Source of the DNA: RHKX01 sp041393495
Lineage (GTDB): Bacteria > Actinomycetota > Thermoleophilia > Solirubrobacterales > 70-9
Direction of reading: 5' to 3'
Length of the DNA: 64,000 nt
Assembly: GCA_041393495.1 (NCBI GenBank)
Contig: JAWKKA010000012.1
Coordinates: forward strand, 53,808-117,807
Within the stretch, counting starts at the first letter, position 1. Every line of letters starts with the position of its first letter. The translations under genes were made by a program, and so were the position numbers. Below the pieces are notes generated by a model. That model was not told the DNA's origin. It was given only the letters and a program-made list of their open reading frames with translations, and made no database searches. Below, piece by piece: positions 42,337 through 50,811 of the stretch.

Positions 42337-43539
42337 ATGAGCGAGAACCCCACAGTCGGATCGACGCGCAACCTGGTCTTCGCGACGATCGCCTTCGCTG
42401 CCTGCTTCTCGGCCTGGGGGATGATCGCGCCGATCGCCCCCGACATCCAGGACGAGCTCGGGCTGTCGAACACGCAGACGTCGATCATGATCGCGATCCC
42501 GGTCGTGCTCGGATCGCTGCTGCGGCTCCCCTTCGGCGTGCTGACCGACCGGATCGGCGGTCACAAGGTCTTCGCGGGAATGCTCGTCTACACGGCGCTC
42601 GCCGCGCTGCTCGTCGGCTTCGCCTCGAGCTACGCGGCGCTGCTCGGGGCGGGCCTGCTGCTCGGCGTCACCGGCGCCTCGTTCGCGGTCGGGATCCCGT
42701 TCGTCGCCGAATGGACGCCGCCGAAGCGACAGGGCTTTGCGCTCGGCGTCTACGGGGTCGGAAACATCGGCACCGCGGTCGCCGCCTTCTCGGTGCCGGC
42801 GATCCGTGACTCAGCGGGCCAGGAGGTCGCCGGCCTCGTCTACGCCGCCGTGATCGGGGCCTATGCCCTGATCTGGTGGAGCTTCGCCCGCAACGTTCCC
42901 GAGCGCAAGCCGAAGAAGCAGCCCTACCGGGAGGTGCTGAGGTCCGGCTGGGACCTCTACCGGCTCTCGCTGTTCTACTTCGTCACCTTCGGTGGCTTCG
43001 TGGCGATGGCGATCTACCTCCCGAAGCTCCTCACCGACTGGTTCGACCTGTCGCTCACCGACGCCGGCCTACGGGCCGCCGGCTTCACCCTGCTCGCCAC
43101 CGCTGCCCGCCCGGTCGGGGGAGTCCTCGCCGACAGGTTCGGGGGATCGCGGGTCCTCACGTTCGCGTTCATCGGCGTCGGAATCGACGCGATCGGGCTT
43201 TCCTGGCAGGCAACCGACCCGTCGATGGTCCCGGTCACGATCCTCTGTCTGACGATGGCCGCGTTCCTCGGGGCCGGCAACGGCGCCGTGTTCAAGATGG
43301 TGCCCGCCTTCTACCCGAACGCGACCGGCGCGGCGACCGGGATCGTCGGCGCCGCCGGCGGGCTCGGCGGCTTCTTCCCGCCGCTGCTGCTCGGCATCGT
43401 CAAGGACGCGACCGGCGAGTTCACGATCGGCTTCGTCCTGCTCGTCGCGTTCGCCTGGATGTGCGCCGGCCTCGCCCTGGCGCTGCTCGAGGCCCGCTCG
43501 GCGGCCGAGCCGGGCGGGGAAAGCGCGGTGCCGGGTTGA
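42337..43539 (+). CDS. narK: Nitrate/nitrite transporter (NarK-type MFS)
   Basis: A 400-residue major facilitator with about 12 hydrophobic helices. Both nitrate-signature regions are present: GVYGVGNIGTAVAAFSVP in the first half and FYPNATGAATGIVGAAGGLGG in the second. LTDRIGGHKVF and LADRFGGSRVL are the cytoplasmic loop-2/3 MFS motifs. It imports nitrate and/or exchanges it for nitrite. ATG 42337 is chosen because GGAG lies 6 bases upstream; ATG 42325 overlaps that site. narG begins 37 bases after the stop. Confidence 0.88.
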   Translation: MSENPTVGSTRNLVFATIAFAACFSAWGMIAPIAPDIQDELGLSNTQTSIMIAIPVVLGSLLRLPFGVLTDRIGGHKVFAGMLVYTALAALLVGFASSYAALLGAGLLLGVTGASFAVGIPFVAEWTPPKRQGFALGVYGVGNIGTAVAAFSVPAIRDSAGQEVAGLVYAAVIGAYALIWWSFARNVPERKPKKQPYREVLRSGWDLYRLSLFYFVTFGGFVAMAIYLPKLLTDWFDLSLTDAGLRAAGFTLLATAARPVGGVLADRFGGSRVLTFAFIGVGIDAIGLSWQATDPSMVPVTILCLTMAAFLGAGNGAVFKMVPAFYPNATGAATGIVGAAGGLGGFFPPLLLGIVKDATGEFTIGFVLLVAFAWMCAGLALALLEARSAAEPGGESAVPG

Positions 43540-43576
43540 CCGCTCGCGATCGAGCCGCAAAGGCCTCCCCCGTCTC

Positions 43577-46500
43577 ATGACCGAGGGCCGGGCACTGCTG
43601 CGGGCGCGCCAGTTCTTCGGACCGAGCGCGCGCTCGGCCGAGGGCTGGAGCGAGGTCTCGACCTACGCCCGCGACTGGGAGCGCGCCTACCGGAACCGCT
43701 GGCAGCACGACCGCGTCGTCCGCTCCACCCACGGCGTCAACTGCACGGGATCGTGCTCGTGGAAGATCCACGTCAAAGACGGCCTCGTCACCTGGGAGAC
43801 CCAGCAGACCGACTACCCGACCAACGGCCGCGACGCGCCCGACTACGAGCCCCGCGGCTGCCCCCGCGGTGCCTCGTTCTCGTGGTACATCTACTCGCCG
43901 CTGCGCCCCAAGCACCCCTACGTCCGCGGCGTCCTGCTCGAGATGTACCGCGAGGCCAAGGCCGGCGGCGCCGATCCGGTCGAGGCCTGGGCGTCGATCG
44001 TCGAGGACCCCGACCGCGCCCGCGCCTACAAGTCCCGGCGCGGCAAGGGCGGGTTCATGCGCGCGACGTGGCAGGAGGCGGCCGAGCTGATCGCCGCCGC
44101 CCACGTCCACACGACCCGCCGCTACGGCCCCGACCGGACTGCCGGGTTCACCCCGATCCCGGCGATGTCGATGGTCTCCTACGCGGCCGGCGCCCGCTTC
44201 CTGTCGCTAATCGGCGGCGTCTGCATGTCGTTCTACGACTGGTACGCGGACCTGCCACCGGCCTCGCCGCAGATCTGGGGCGATCAGACCGACGTCCCCG
44301 AGTCGGCCGACTGGTGGAACTCCGGCTACGTGATCCTCTGGGGCTCGAACATCCCGCAGACCCGGACCCCCGACGCCCACTTCCTGTCCGAGTCCCGCTA
44401 CAAGGGCCAGAAGGTGATCGTCGTCTCGCCCGACTACGCCGGGCACACCAAGTTCGCCGACCACTGGCTGCCGGCGGTCGCCGGCACCGACGGCGCCCTG
44501 GCGATGGCGATGGGCCACGTGATCCTCAAGGAGTTCTACGTCGAGCGCGAGACGCCCCACTTCCGCGACTACGCCCGTCGCTACACCGACATGCCGATGC
44601 TGGTTTCGCTCGAGCAGCGCCCGGACGGGACCTGGGCGGCCGGGCCGTTCCTGCGCGCCTCCGACCTCGGTGAGGAGGGCGAGCACGCCGACTGGAAGAC
44701 GGTCGTCTACGACCGGACCCGCGGCGAGGCGGTCGTCCCGAGCGGCTCGATCGGCTTCCGCTGGGGCGATGAGGGCGCCGGGCGCTGGAACCTGGACCTC
44801 GGCGAGGTCGACCCGGCGCTGACCCTGCTCGGCGTCCACGACGAGGCGGTCGAGGTGACGCTGCCGCGGTTCGACGGCGGCGAGACCGAGGGCGGCACGA
44901 CGATCCGCCGCGGCGTCCCCGCCAAGCGGGTCAACGGCCGCCTGGTGACGACCGTCCTCGACCTCGCCTTCGCCCAGTACGGCGTCGCCCGCCCGGACCT
45001 GCCGGGCGAGTGGCCGGCCGGCTACGACGACGCCTCGATCCCCTGCACCCCGGCCTGGCAGCAGGAGATCACCGGCGTCGACGCCAGCCTCTGCATCCGG
45101 GTCGCGCGCGAGTTCGCCGACAACGCCGAGCGCACCGGCGGCCGCTCGATGATCGTGATGGGCGCCGGCACCAACCACTGGTTCCACTCCGACCAGACCT
45201 ACCGGACGATGCTCGCCCTGGTCATGTTCTGCGGCTGTCAGGGAGTCAACGGCGGCGGCTGGGCGCACTACGTCGGCCAGGAGAAGGTCCGGCCGATCAC
45301 CGGCTGGGCGACGGTCGCCTTCGCGCTCGACTGGTCGCGGCCGCCGCGCCAGCAGCCCTCGACGCCGTTCTGGTACCTCGCGACCGACCAGTGGCGCTAC
45401 GAGGCCTTCGGCGCCGGGGAGTTCACCTCGCCGGCCGGCAACGGGTCGCTCGGCGATCGGCACACCGCCGACTGCCACGCGCTCGCCGCCCGGCTCGGCT
45501 GGCTGCCCTCCTACCCGACCTTCGACCGCAACCCGCTCGATCTGGCCGACGAGGCGAAGGACGCCGGCGTCGCGCCGGCGGAGCACGTCGTCTCCGAGCT
45601 CAAGGCCGGCCGCCTCCGCTTCGCCTGCGAGGACCCCGACGCCCCGGAGAACTTCCCCCGGGTGCTGTCGCTGTGGCGGGCCAACCTGCTCGGCTCCTCG
45701 AGCAAGGGGCACGAGTACTTCCTCCGCCACCTGCTCGGCGTTCCCGACGCGGCGGTCCGCAGCGAGGAGTCGGCGCCGGAGCACCGCCCCGAGGAGGTCG
45801 AGTGGCGCGACGAGGCCCCGATCGGCAAGCTCGACCTGTTCACGACGCTCGACTTCCGGATGAACGGCTCCGCCCTCTACTCCGATGTCGTCCTCCCCGC
45901 CGCCACCTGGTACGAGAAGCACGACATCTCGAGCACCGACCTGCACCCGTTCGTGCATCCCTTCAACGCGGCGATCCCGCCGCCGTGGGAGTCGCGCAGC
46001 GACTGGGACGCGTTCGGGATGATCGCGGCCGAGTTCAGCCGCCTCGCGGCCACCCACCTCGGCACCCGGACCGACATCGTCGCGGCGCCGCTTCTGCACG
46101 ACACGCCCGGCGAGCTCGCCCAGCCGCTCGGCAAGGTCCGCGACTGGAAGGCGGGCGAGTGCGAGCCGGTCCCCGGCGAGACGATGCCGAACCTCGCCGC
46201 GGTCGAGCGCGACTTCACCGCGGTCGAGGAGAAGATGCACGCGCTCGGGCCGCTCGTCGAGAAGGCCGGGATCGGCGCCAAGGGCGTCGCCTGGAAGCCG
46301 GAACCGGAGGTCGCCGAGCTGGCTCGCCGCAACGGCCGCTCGAACGGCGGCGGTCCCGCCGACGGGCGCCCGTCGCTGCGCCGTGACGTCGACGCCTGCG
46401 AGGCGATCCTGGCGCTCTCGGGGACGACGAACGGGCGCCTCGCCGTCGAGGGCTTCCGGACCCTCGAGCACCAGACCGGGCTCGAGCTCGCCCACGTGCC

Positions 46501-47251
46501 CGAGGACCGCGCCGACGACCGGCTCACGTTCGGCGAGATCAACGTCCAGCCGCGCAAGGTGATCGCCTCGGCCGAGTGGTCGGGCCTCGAGTCCCGCGAG
46601 CGCCGCTACTCACCGTTCACGGCCAACGTCGACCTGCTGATCCCCTGGCGGACGCTGACCGGGCGCCAGCAGCTCTTCGTCGACCACGAGTGGATGCTCG
46701 ACCTCGGCGAGGGACTGCCCGCCTACCGGCCGCCGGTCGACGCCGGCCAGCTCGTCGGCATCGGCGGCGGGTTCGAGCCCGGCGACGGCGTCGAGGTCAA
46801 GGTCCGCTACCTGACCCCGCACTCGAAGTGGTCGATCCACTCCGAATACCAGGACAACCTGCTGATGCTGACCCTGTTCCGCGGCGGCCCGGCGATGTGG
46901 CTCTCGCAGGAGGACGCGGAGAAGATCGACGTCGTCGACAACGACTGGCTCGAGGTCTACAACAAGCACGGCGTCGTCGCCTGCCGCGCCGCGGTCTCGC
47001 ACCGGATCCCGCCCGGCGTCGCGCTCTTCTACCACTCGCAGGACCGACACGTGAACGTCCCCGTCTCGGAGCTCTCCGGGGCCCGCGGCGGCACCGACAA
47101 CTCGCTGACCCGGATCACGATGAAGCCCTCGCACATGATCGGCGGCTACGCGCAGCTCTCGTGGAGCTTCAACTACTACGGCCCGACCGGTCCCCAGCGC
47201 GACTTCTTCATCCTCGTCCGCAAGCGCAAGAGCGAGGTCGACTACCGATGA
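43577..47251 (+). CDS. narG: Respiratory nitrate reductase alpha subunit
   Basis: A 1224-residue Mo-bisMGD enzyme. The FS0 iron-sulfur ligands are in HGVNCTGSCSWKIHV and YEPRGCPRG (His-Cys-Cys-Cys), and the Mo-ligating Asp lies in YADLPPASPQIWGDQTD. KPSHMIGGYAQLSWSFNYYGPTG near the end is typical of NarG. Its length matches the family. There is no twin-Arg leader at the extreme N terminus, so the active site is probably cytoplasmic. It reduces nitrate to nitrite with quinol electrons passed through NarI and NarH. The stop overlaps the narH start (ATGA). Confidence 0.96.
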   Translation: MTEGRALLRARQFFGPSARSAEGWSEVSTYARDWERAYRNRWQHDRVVRSTHGVNCTGSCSWKIHVKDGLVTWETQQTDYPTNGRDAPDYEPRGCPRGASFSWYIYSPLRPKHPYVRGVLLEMYREAKAGGADPVEAWASIVEDPDRARAYKSRRGKGGFMRATWQEAAELIAAAHVHTTRRYGPDRTAGFTPIPAMSMVSYAAGARFLSLIGGVCMSFYDWYADLPPASPQIWGDQTDVPESADWWNSGYVILWGSNIPQTRTPDAHFLSESRYKGQKVIVVSPDYAGHTKFADHWLPAVAGTDGALAMAMGHVILKEFYVERETPHFRDYARRYTDMPMLVSLEQRPDGTWAAGPFLRASDLGEEGEHADWKTVVYDRTRGEAVVPSGSIGFRWGDEGAGRWNLDLGEVDPALTLLGVHDEAVEVTLPRFDGGETEGGTTIRRGVPAKRVNGRLVTTVLDLAFAQYGVARPDLPGEWPAGYDDASIPCTPAWQQEITGVDASLCIRVAREFADNAERTGGRSMIVMGAGTNHWFHSDQTYRTMLALVMFCGCQGVNGGGWAHYVGQEKVRPITGWATVAFALDWSRPPRQQPSTPFWYLATDQWRYEAFGAGEFTSPAGNGSLGDRHTADCHALAARLGWLPSYPTFDRNPLDLADEAKDAGVAPAEHVVSELKAGRLRFACEDPDAPENFPRVLSLWRANLLGSSSKGHEYFLRHLLGVPDAAVRSEESAPEHRPEEVEWRDEAPIGKLDLFTTLDFRMNGSALYSDVVLPAATWYEKHDISSTDLHPFVHPFNAAIPPPWESRSDWDAFGMIAAEFSRLAATHLGTRTDIVAAPLLHDTPGELAQPLGKVRDWKAGECEPVPGETMPNLAAVERDFTAVEEKMHALGPLVEKAGIGAKGVAWKPEPEVAELARRNGRSNGGGPADGRPSLRRDVDACEAILALSGTTNGRLAVEGFRTLEHQTGLELAHVPEDRADDRLTFGEINVQPRKVIASAEWSGLESRERRYSPFTANVDLLIPWRTLTGRQQLFVDHEWMLDLGEGLPAYRPPVDAGQLVGIGGGFEPGDGVEVKVRYLTPHSKWSIHSEYQDNLLMLTLFRGGPAMWLSQEDAEKIDVVDNDWLEVYNKHGVVACRAAVSHRIPPGVALFYHSQDRHVNVPVSELSGARGGTDNSLTRITMKPSHMIGGYAQLSWSFNYYGPTGPQRDFFILVRKRKSEVDYR

Positions 47252-48819
47252 GGGTCAGGGCGCAGATCGGGATGGTGATGAACCTCGACAAGTGCATCGG
47301 CTGTCACACCTGCTCGGTCACCTGCAAGAACGTCTGGACGAACCGGCCCGGCACCGAGTACGTCTGGTTCAACAACGTCGAGACCAAGCCCGGACGCGGC
47401 TACCCGCGCGACTACGAGGACCAGGAGCGCTGGAACGGCGGCTGGACCCTCGACCGCAAGGGGCGGCTGCAGCTCAAGTCCGGCAGTCGCCTGAAGCGGC
47501 TCGCGAGCATCTTCTGGAACCCGAACCTGCCGACGCTCGATGACTACTACGAGCCCTGGACCTACGACTACGAGCACCTGATCAGCGCCCCGGCGGGCGA
47601 CACGCAGCCGGTCGCCCGCCCGAAGTCGCAGATCACCGGCGAGGACCTCGACCTGCAGTGGGGCCCGAACTGGGACGACGACCTCGCCGCCGCGAAGATC
47701 TCGGCAACCGGCGATCCGAACCGGCGCGAGCTCGAGGACAAGGTCAAGATCGAGTTCGAGAAGGCGTTCATGATGTACCTGCCGCGGATCTGCGAGCACT
47801 GCATCAACCCCTCCTGCGTCGCCTCCTGCCCATCCGGTGCGATGTACAAGCGCGAGGAGGACGGGATCGTCCTCGTCGACCAGGAGGCGTGCCGCTCGTG
47901 GCGCTTCTGCGTCTCCGGCTGCCCCTACAAGAAGGTCTACTTCAACTGGAACACCGGCAAGGCCGAGAAGTGCAACTTCTGCTACCCGCGGATCGAGGCC
48001 GGCCTGCCGACGGTCTGCTCGGAGACCTGCGTCGGCCGGCTCCGCCACGTCGGCATCGTCCTGATCGACACCGACCGCGTCGAGGCCGCCGCCTCGGTGG
48101 CCGACGAGCACGACCTGCTCGACGCCCAGCTCGACCTGATGCTCGACCCCGATGATCCCGAGGTTCGCGAGCAGGCGGCGCGCGACGGCATCGCTCCCGA
48201 CTGGCTCGAGGCGGCGCGGCGCTCGCCGGTCTACTCGATGTGCAAGCGCTGGCGGATCGCGCTGCCGCTGCATCCCGAGTACCGGACGCTGCCGATGGTC
48301 TGGTACGTGCCGCCGCTGTCGCCGGTCGAGTCGATGGTCGACCCCCGCGGCGGCGAGCTCGACCCCGACCGGCTGTTCGCCACCGTCGACGAGCTGCGGA
48401 TCCCGGTCGAGTACCTCGCCGGCTTCCTCGCCGCCGGCGACCCCGAGCCGGTCCGGCGCTCGCTCTCGCGGCTCGCGGCGATGCGCCGGTTCATGCGCGC
48501 CGCCAACGTCGACGGCCGCGTCGACGCGCAGATCGCCCGCGACGTCGGCATGGAGCCGGACGAGATCGAGGCGATGTTCAGGATGGTCGCGATCGGCGAC
48601 TACGACGACCGCTACGTGATCCCGCACCGCCACGGCGAGGACGCGCCCGATCCGTTCGGCATGCAGGGCACCAACGGGGTCGACTTCGCGGGCTGCTCGG
48701 TCAGCGGCGATGCGGCCGCGAGCACCGAGGACACCCTCGCGAGCCCCGCCGAGGTGGCCGCCGCCAGCTTCGACCTGCGCGACAAGCTCGTCCGCCGCAA
48801 CGGAGGCGGCGATGGCTGA
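47248..48819 (+). CDS. narH: Respiratory nitrate reductase beta subunit
   Basis: A 523-residue iron-sulfur electron-transfer subunit. Four clusters are indicated by CIGCHTCSVTCKNVW, CEHCINPSCVASCPSGA, CRSWRFCVSGCPYKK and CNFCYPRIEAGLPTVCSETC. The Trp in CRSW replaces a Cys, as in other NarH proteins, and marks the [3Fe-4S] cluster. It carries electrons from NarI haems to NarG. It overlaps narG by 4 bases and narJ by 8 bases. Confidence 0.96.
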   Translation: MRVRAQIGMVMNLDKCIGCHTCSVTCKNVWTNRPGTEYVWFNNVETKPGRGYPRDYEDQERWNGGWTLDRKGRLQLKSGSRLKRLASIFWNPNLPTLDDYYEPWTYDYEHLISAPAGDTQPVARPKSQITGEDLDLQWGPNWDDDLAAAKISATGDPNRRELEDKVKIEFEKAFMMYLPRICEHCINPSCVASCPSGAMYKREEDGIVLVDQEACRSWRFCVSGCPYKKVYFNWNTGKAEKCNFCYPRIEAGLPTVCSETCVGRLRHVGIVLIDTDRVEAAASVADEHDLLDAQLDLMLDPDDPEVREQAARDGIAPDWLEAARRSPVYSMCKRWRIALPLHPEYRTLPMVWYVPPLSPVESMVDPRGGELDPDRLFATVDELRIPVEYLAGFLAAGDPEPVRRSLSRLAAMRRFMRAANVDGRVDAQIARDVGMEPDEIEAMFRMVAIGDYDDRYVIPHRHGEDAPDPFGMQGTNGVDFAGCSVSGDAAASTEDTLASPAEVAAASFDLRDKLVRRNGGGDG

Positions 48820-49477
48820 CCGGATCCACCCGTTGAAGCTCGCCTCGCTGCTGCTGCAGTATCCGGACGAGCCGCTCCGCGACGCCGCTGCGGCCGTCGC
48901 CGACCTCGAGATCGGCCCCGGCCCGGAGCGGGCGGCGCGCGAGCTCCGCGGCTTCTGCGCCTGGTATTCGGCGCAGCCGCTCGGCGAGCTCCAGCGCCAT
49001 TACGTCGACGCGTTCGACTTCGCCAAGCAGTGCAGCCTCCACCTCACCTACCACGTCCACGGCGACCGCCGCCAGCGCGGGATGGCGATGCTCCAGCTCA
49101 AGGAGGCCTACCGGGCCGCCGGCGTCGAGCCGCCCGGCGACGAGCTCCCCGACTACCTGCCGCTGATGCTCGAGTTCGCGGCGATCGCTCCCGACTCGCG
49201 CGGCCGCGACCTGCTCGAGGACCATCGCGTCTCGCTCGAGCTCGTCCGCTCCGGCCTGCAGCGCGAAGGGAGCCCATATCAGCCCCTGCTCGAGGCCGTC
49301 GTCGCCTGCCTCGGCCGGCTGAGCTCGCGGAAGCTGAGCCGGATCAGGGCGCTCGCCGCCTCGGGCCCGCCGGTCGAGGAGGTCGGGCTCGAGCCGTTCG
49401 CCCCGCCCGAGGTGATGCCGCTGGACGACCCCGGGCTCGCCCGACCGCTCGTCGGCGGCCGTGAGGTGGCGTCATGA
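48812..49477 (+). CDS. narJ: Nitrate reductase assembly chaperone
   Basis: A 221-residue TorD/NarJ-family chaperone. KLASLLLQYPDEPLRDAAAAV and HYVDAFDFAKQCSLHLTYHV are typical NarJ segments, and GDELPDYLPLMLEFAA follows. It helps insert the molybdenum cofactor and attach NarGH to NarI, and is not in the final enzyme. ATG 48812 has GGAGG 5 bases upstream, inside the end of narH. The stop overlaps narI (ATGA). Confidence 0.93.
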   Translation: MADRIHPLKLASLLLQYPDEPLRDAAAAVADLEIGPGPERAARELRGFCAWYSAQPLGELQRHYVDAFDFAKQCSLHLTYHVHGDRRQRGMAMLQLKEAYRAAGVEPPGDELPDYLPLMLEFAAIAPDSRGRDLLEDHRVSLELVRSGLQREGSPYQPLLEAVVACLGRLSSRKLSRIRALAASGPPVEEVGLEPFAPPEVMPLDDPGLARPLVGGREVAS

Positions 49478-50217
49478 GCCAGGGCGCGGTGCTCCTCTAC
49501 GCCGTCCTCCCCTACGCGGCGATCGCGGTCTTCATCGTCGGCACCTGGTGGCGCTACCGGACCGATCAGTACGGCTGGGGCGCGCGCTCGACGCAGCTTC
49601 TCGAGAGCCGTGTCCTCAAGTACTCCAGCAACATCTTCCACCTCGGCATCCTCGCCGCGATCGGCGGCCACGTCCTCGGCGTGCTCGTGCCGCAGTCGTG
49701 GACGGAGGCGGTCGGCGTCAGCGACGACGCCTACCACGTGCTCGCCGTCGTCGGCGGGCTCAGCGCCGGGATCGCCGTGGTCGTCGGCTTCACGGCGCTC
49801 GTCTACCGGCGGATCCGCTTCTCGCGCGTCCGCGTGACGACGACCCGGGCCGACGTCGTCGTCTTCGCATTGCTCGCGCTCGGGATCGTCACCGGCATGC
49901 TGGCGACGATCACCAACCTCGGCGACTCGGTCAACTATCGCGAGTCGGTCGGGCCGTGGTTCCGCAACCTGCTGATCTTCAACCCCGATCCGGAGCTGAT
50001 GACCGGCGAGGGCATCAGCTTCATCTTCCAGCTCCACGTCACCGTCGTCTGGTTCCTGTACGCGTTCTGGCCGTTCAGCCGCCTCGTCCACGTCTGGAGC
50101 ATCCCGGTCGACTACCTGCGCCGGAGCCCGATCCTCTACCGCTCGCGAACCTCGCGCACGACCAGGCCGGCCCGTCCGGCCAGCGCCCCGGCGCGGATCG
50201 ACGTCGGCGGATCGTGA
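49474..50217 (+). CDS. narI: Respiratory nitrate reductase gamma subunit (cytochrome b)
   Basis: A 247-residue membrane subunit with five hydrophobic helices. Haem ligands are recognisable by spacing. Two His ten residues apart lie in FHLGILAAIGGHVLG, and two His eighteen apart lie in LHVTVVWFLYAFWPFSRLVH, as in E. coli NarI. It oxidises quinol and passes electrons to NarH. The stop overlaps the GTG of the hemerythrin gene. Confidence 0.94.
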   Translation: MSQGAVLLYAVLPYAAIAVFIVGTWWRYRTDQYGWGARSTQLLESRVLKYSSNIFHLGILAAIGGHVLGVLVPQSWTEAVGVSDDAYHVLAVVGGLSAGIAVVVGFTALVYRRIRFSRVRVTTTRADVVVFALLALGIVTGMLATITNLGDSVNYRESVGPWFRNLLIFNPDPELMTGEGISFIFQLHVTVVWFLYAFWPFSRLVHVWSIPVDYLRRSPILYRSRTSRTTRPARPASAPARIDVGGS

Positions 50218-50651
50218 AGCGCACCCCCGAGCTCACCCCGCTCTCCCACGAACACCATCACGCCCTCGTCGTCGCGATGGTCCTGAAGCGGGCCACCGGC
50301 CCCGAGCCGGCGGGAGCCTTCGTCGACTTCCACCGCAGCGAGGGCGAGCAGCACTTCCGGATCGAGGAGCAGGTCCTGCTGCCGGGCTGGCTCGCCGCCG
50401 ACCCCGAGGCCGACCGCGAGGCGGCAGCCCGCGTCCTCGGCGAGCACCTCGAGCTGCGCGCGGCGGTCCGCCGGTTCGAATCGGGCGAGGCGACCGCCGA
50501 GGAGGTGCAGCGGATCGGCAGGCTGCTGGAGGCCCACGTCCGCTACGAGGAGCGCGAGCTCTTCCCGGCGATCGAGACGGCCCTCGACGACGACGCCCTC
50601 GCCGCGCTCGGCGCCGCGATCGCCGCCGCCGATGCCCCCGCGAGCGCCTGA
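50214..50651 (+). CDS. Hemerythrin-like (HHE) protein
   Basis: A 145-residue four-helix protein. Iron ligands are visible in LSHEHHHALVVAM, DFHRSEGEQHFRIEEQ, LGEHLELRAAV and LLEAHVRYEERELFPAIE, an HHE/hemerythrin pattern. Proteins of this kind (YtfE/RIC-like) can bind NO or O2 or repair nitrosylated iron centres. GTG 50214 overlaps the narI stop, so it is the last gene of the nitrate operon. A role in coping with NO made by NirK is a reasonable inference. Confidence 0.85.
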   Translation: MKRTPELTPLSHEHHHALVVAMVLKRATGPEPAGAFVDFHRSEGEQHFRIEEQVLLPGWLAADPEADREAAARVLGEHLELRAAVRRFESGEATAEEVQRIGRLLEAHVRYEERELFPAIETALDDDALAALGAAIAAADAPASA

Positions 50652-50655
50652 CCCC

Positions 50656-50709
50656 CACGAACGCTCCCTCCCTCACGAACGCTCCCTCCCTCACGAACGC
50701 TCCCTCCCC
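50656..50709. repeat. Three tandem copies of an 18-bp unit
   Basis: CACGAACGCTCCCTCCCT occurs at 50656-50673, 50674-50691 and 50692-50709, with one base different in the last copy. It starts 5 bases after the hemerythrin stop. There is no spacer between units, so it is not a CRISPR array. Confidence 0.85.
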
Positions 50710-50711
50710 CG

Positions 50712-50756
50712 CGAGCGACGAATAGCTACCAATATCCGTGAACTATTCGTCGCTCG
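50712..50756. terminator. Perfect 14-bp inverted repeat after the nitrate operon
   Basis: CGAGCGACGAATAG (50712-50725) and CTATTCGTCGCTCG (50743-50756) pair perfectly around a 17-base loop that contains CCAATAT. No T-run follows on either strand. It may end nar transcription as a Rho-aided or stem-only terminator. A protein-binding site is an equal alternative, since it lies about 55 bases before the next gene. Confidence 0.5.
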
Positions 50757-50778
50757 TCGCAGCGGCGGGCCAAACCCC

Positions 50779-50801
50779 GTTTTGCACATCACGTGTAGAT
50801 A
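50779..50801 (+). promoter_or_regulatory. Operator half site and -10 box before the membrane protein gene
   Basis: GTTTTGCACATCACG (50779-50793) matches at 14 of 15 bases the reverse complement of 57455-57469 in the ferredoxin/regulator promoter. The second half of the dyad is degenerate here (TAGATAAA). TAGATA at 50796-50801 is a possible -10, 10 bases before ATG 50812. Confidence 0.5.
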
Positions 50802-50811
50802 AACTTGCCCG

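Noticed and set aside
50656..50709. CRISPR-like array
   Set aside because: The three 18-bp units are contiguous with no spacers, and no cas gene is nearby.
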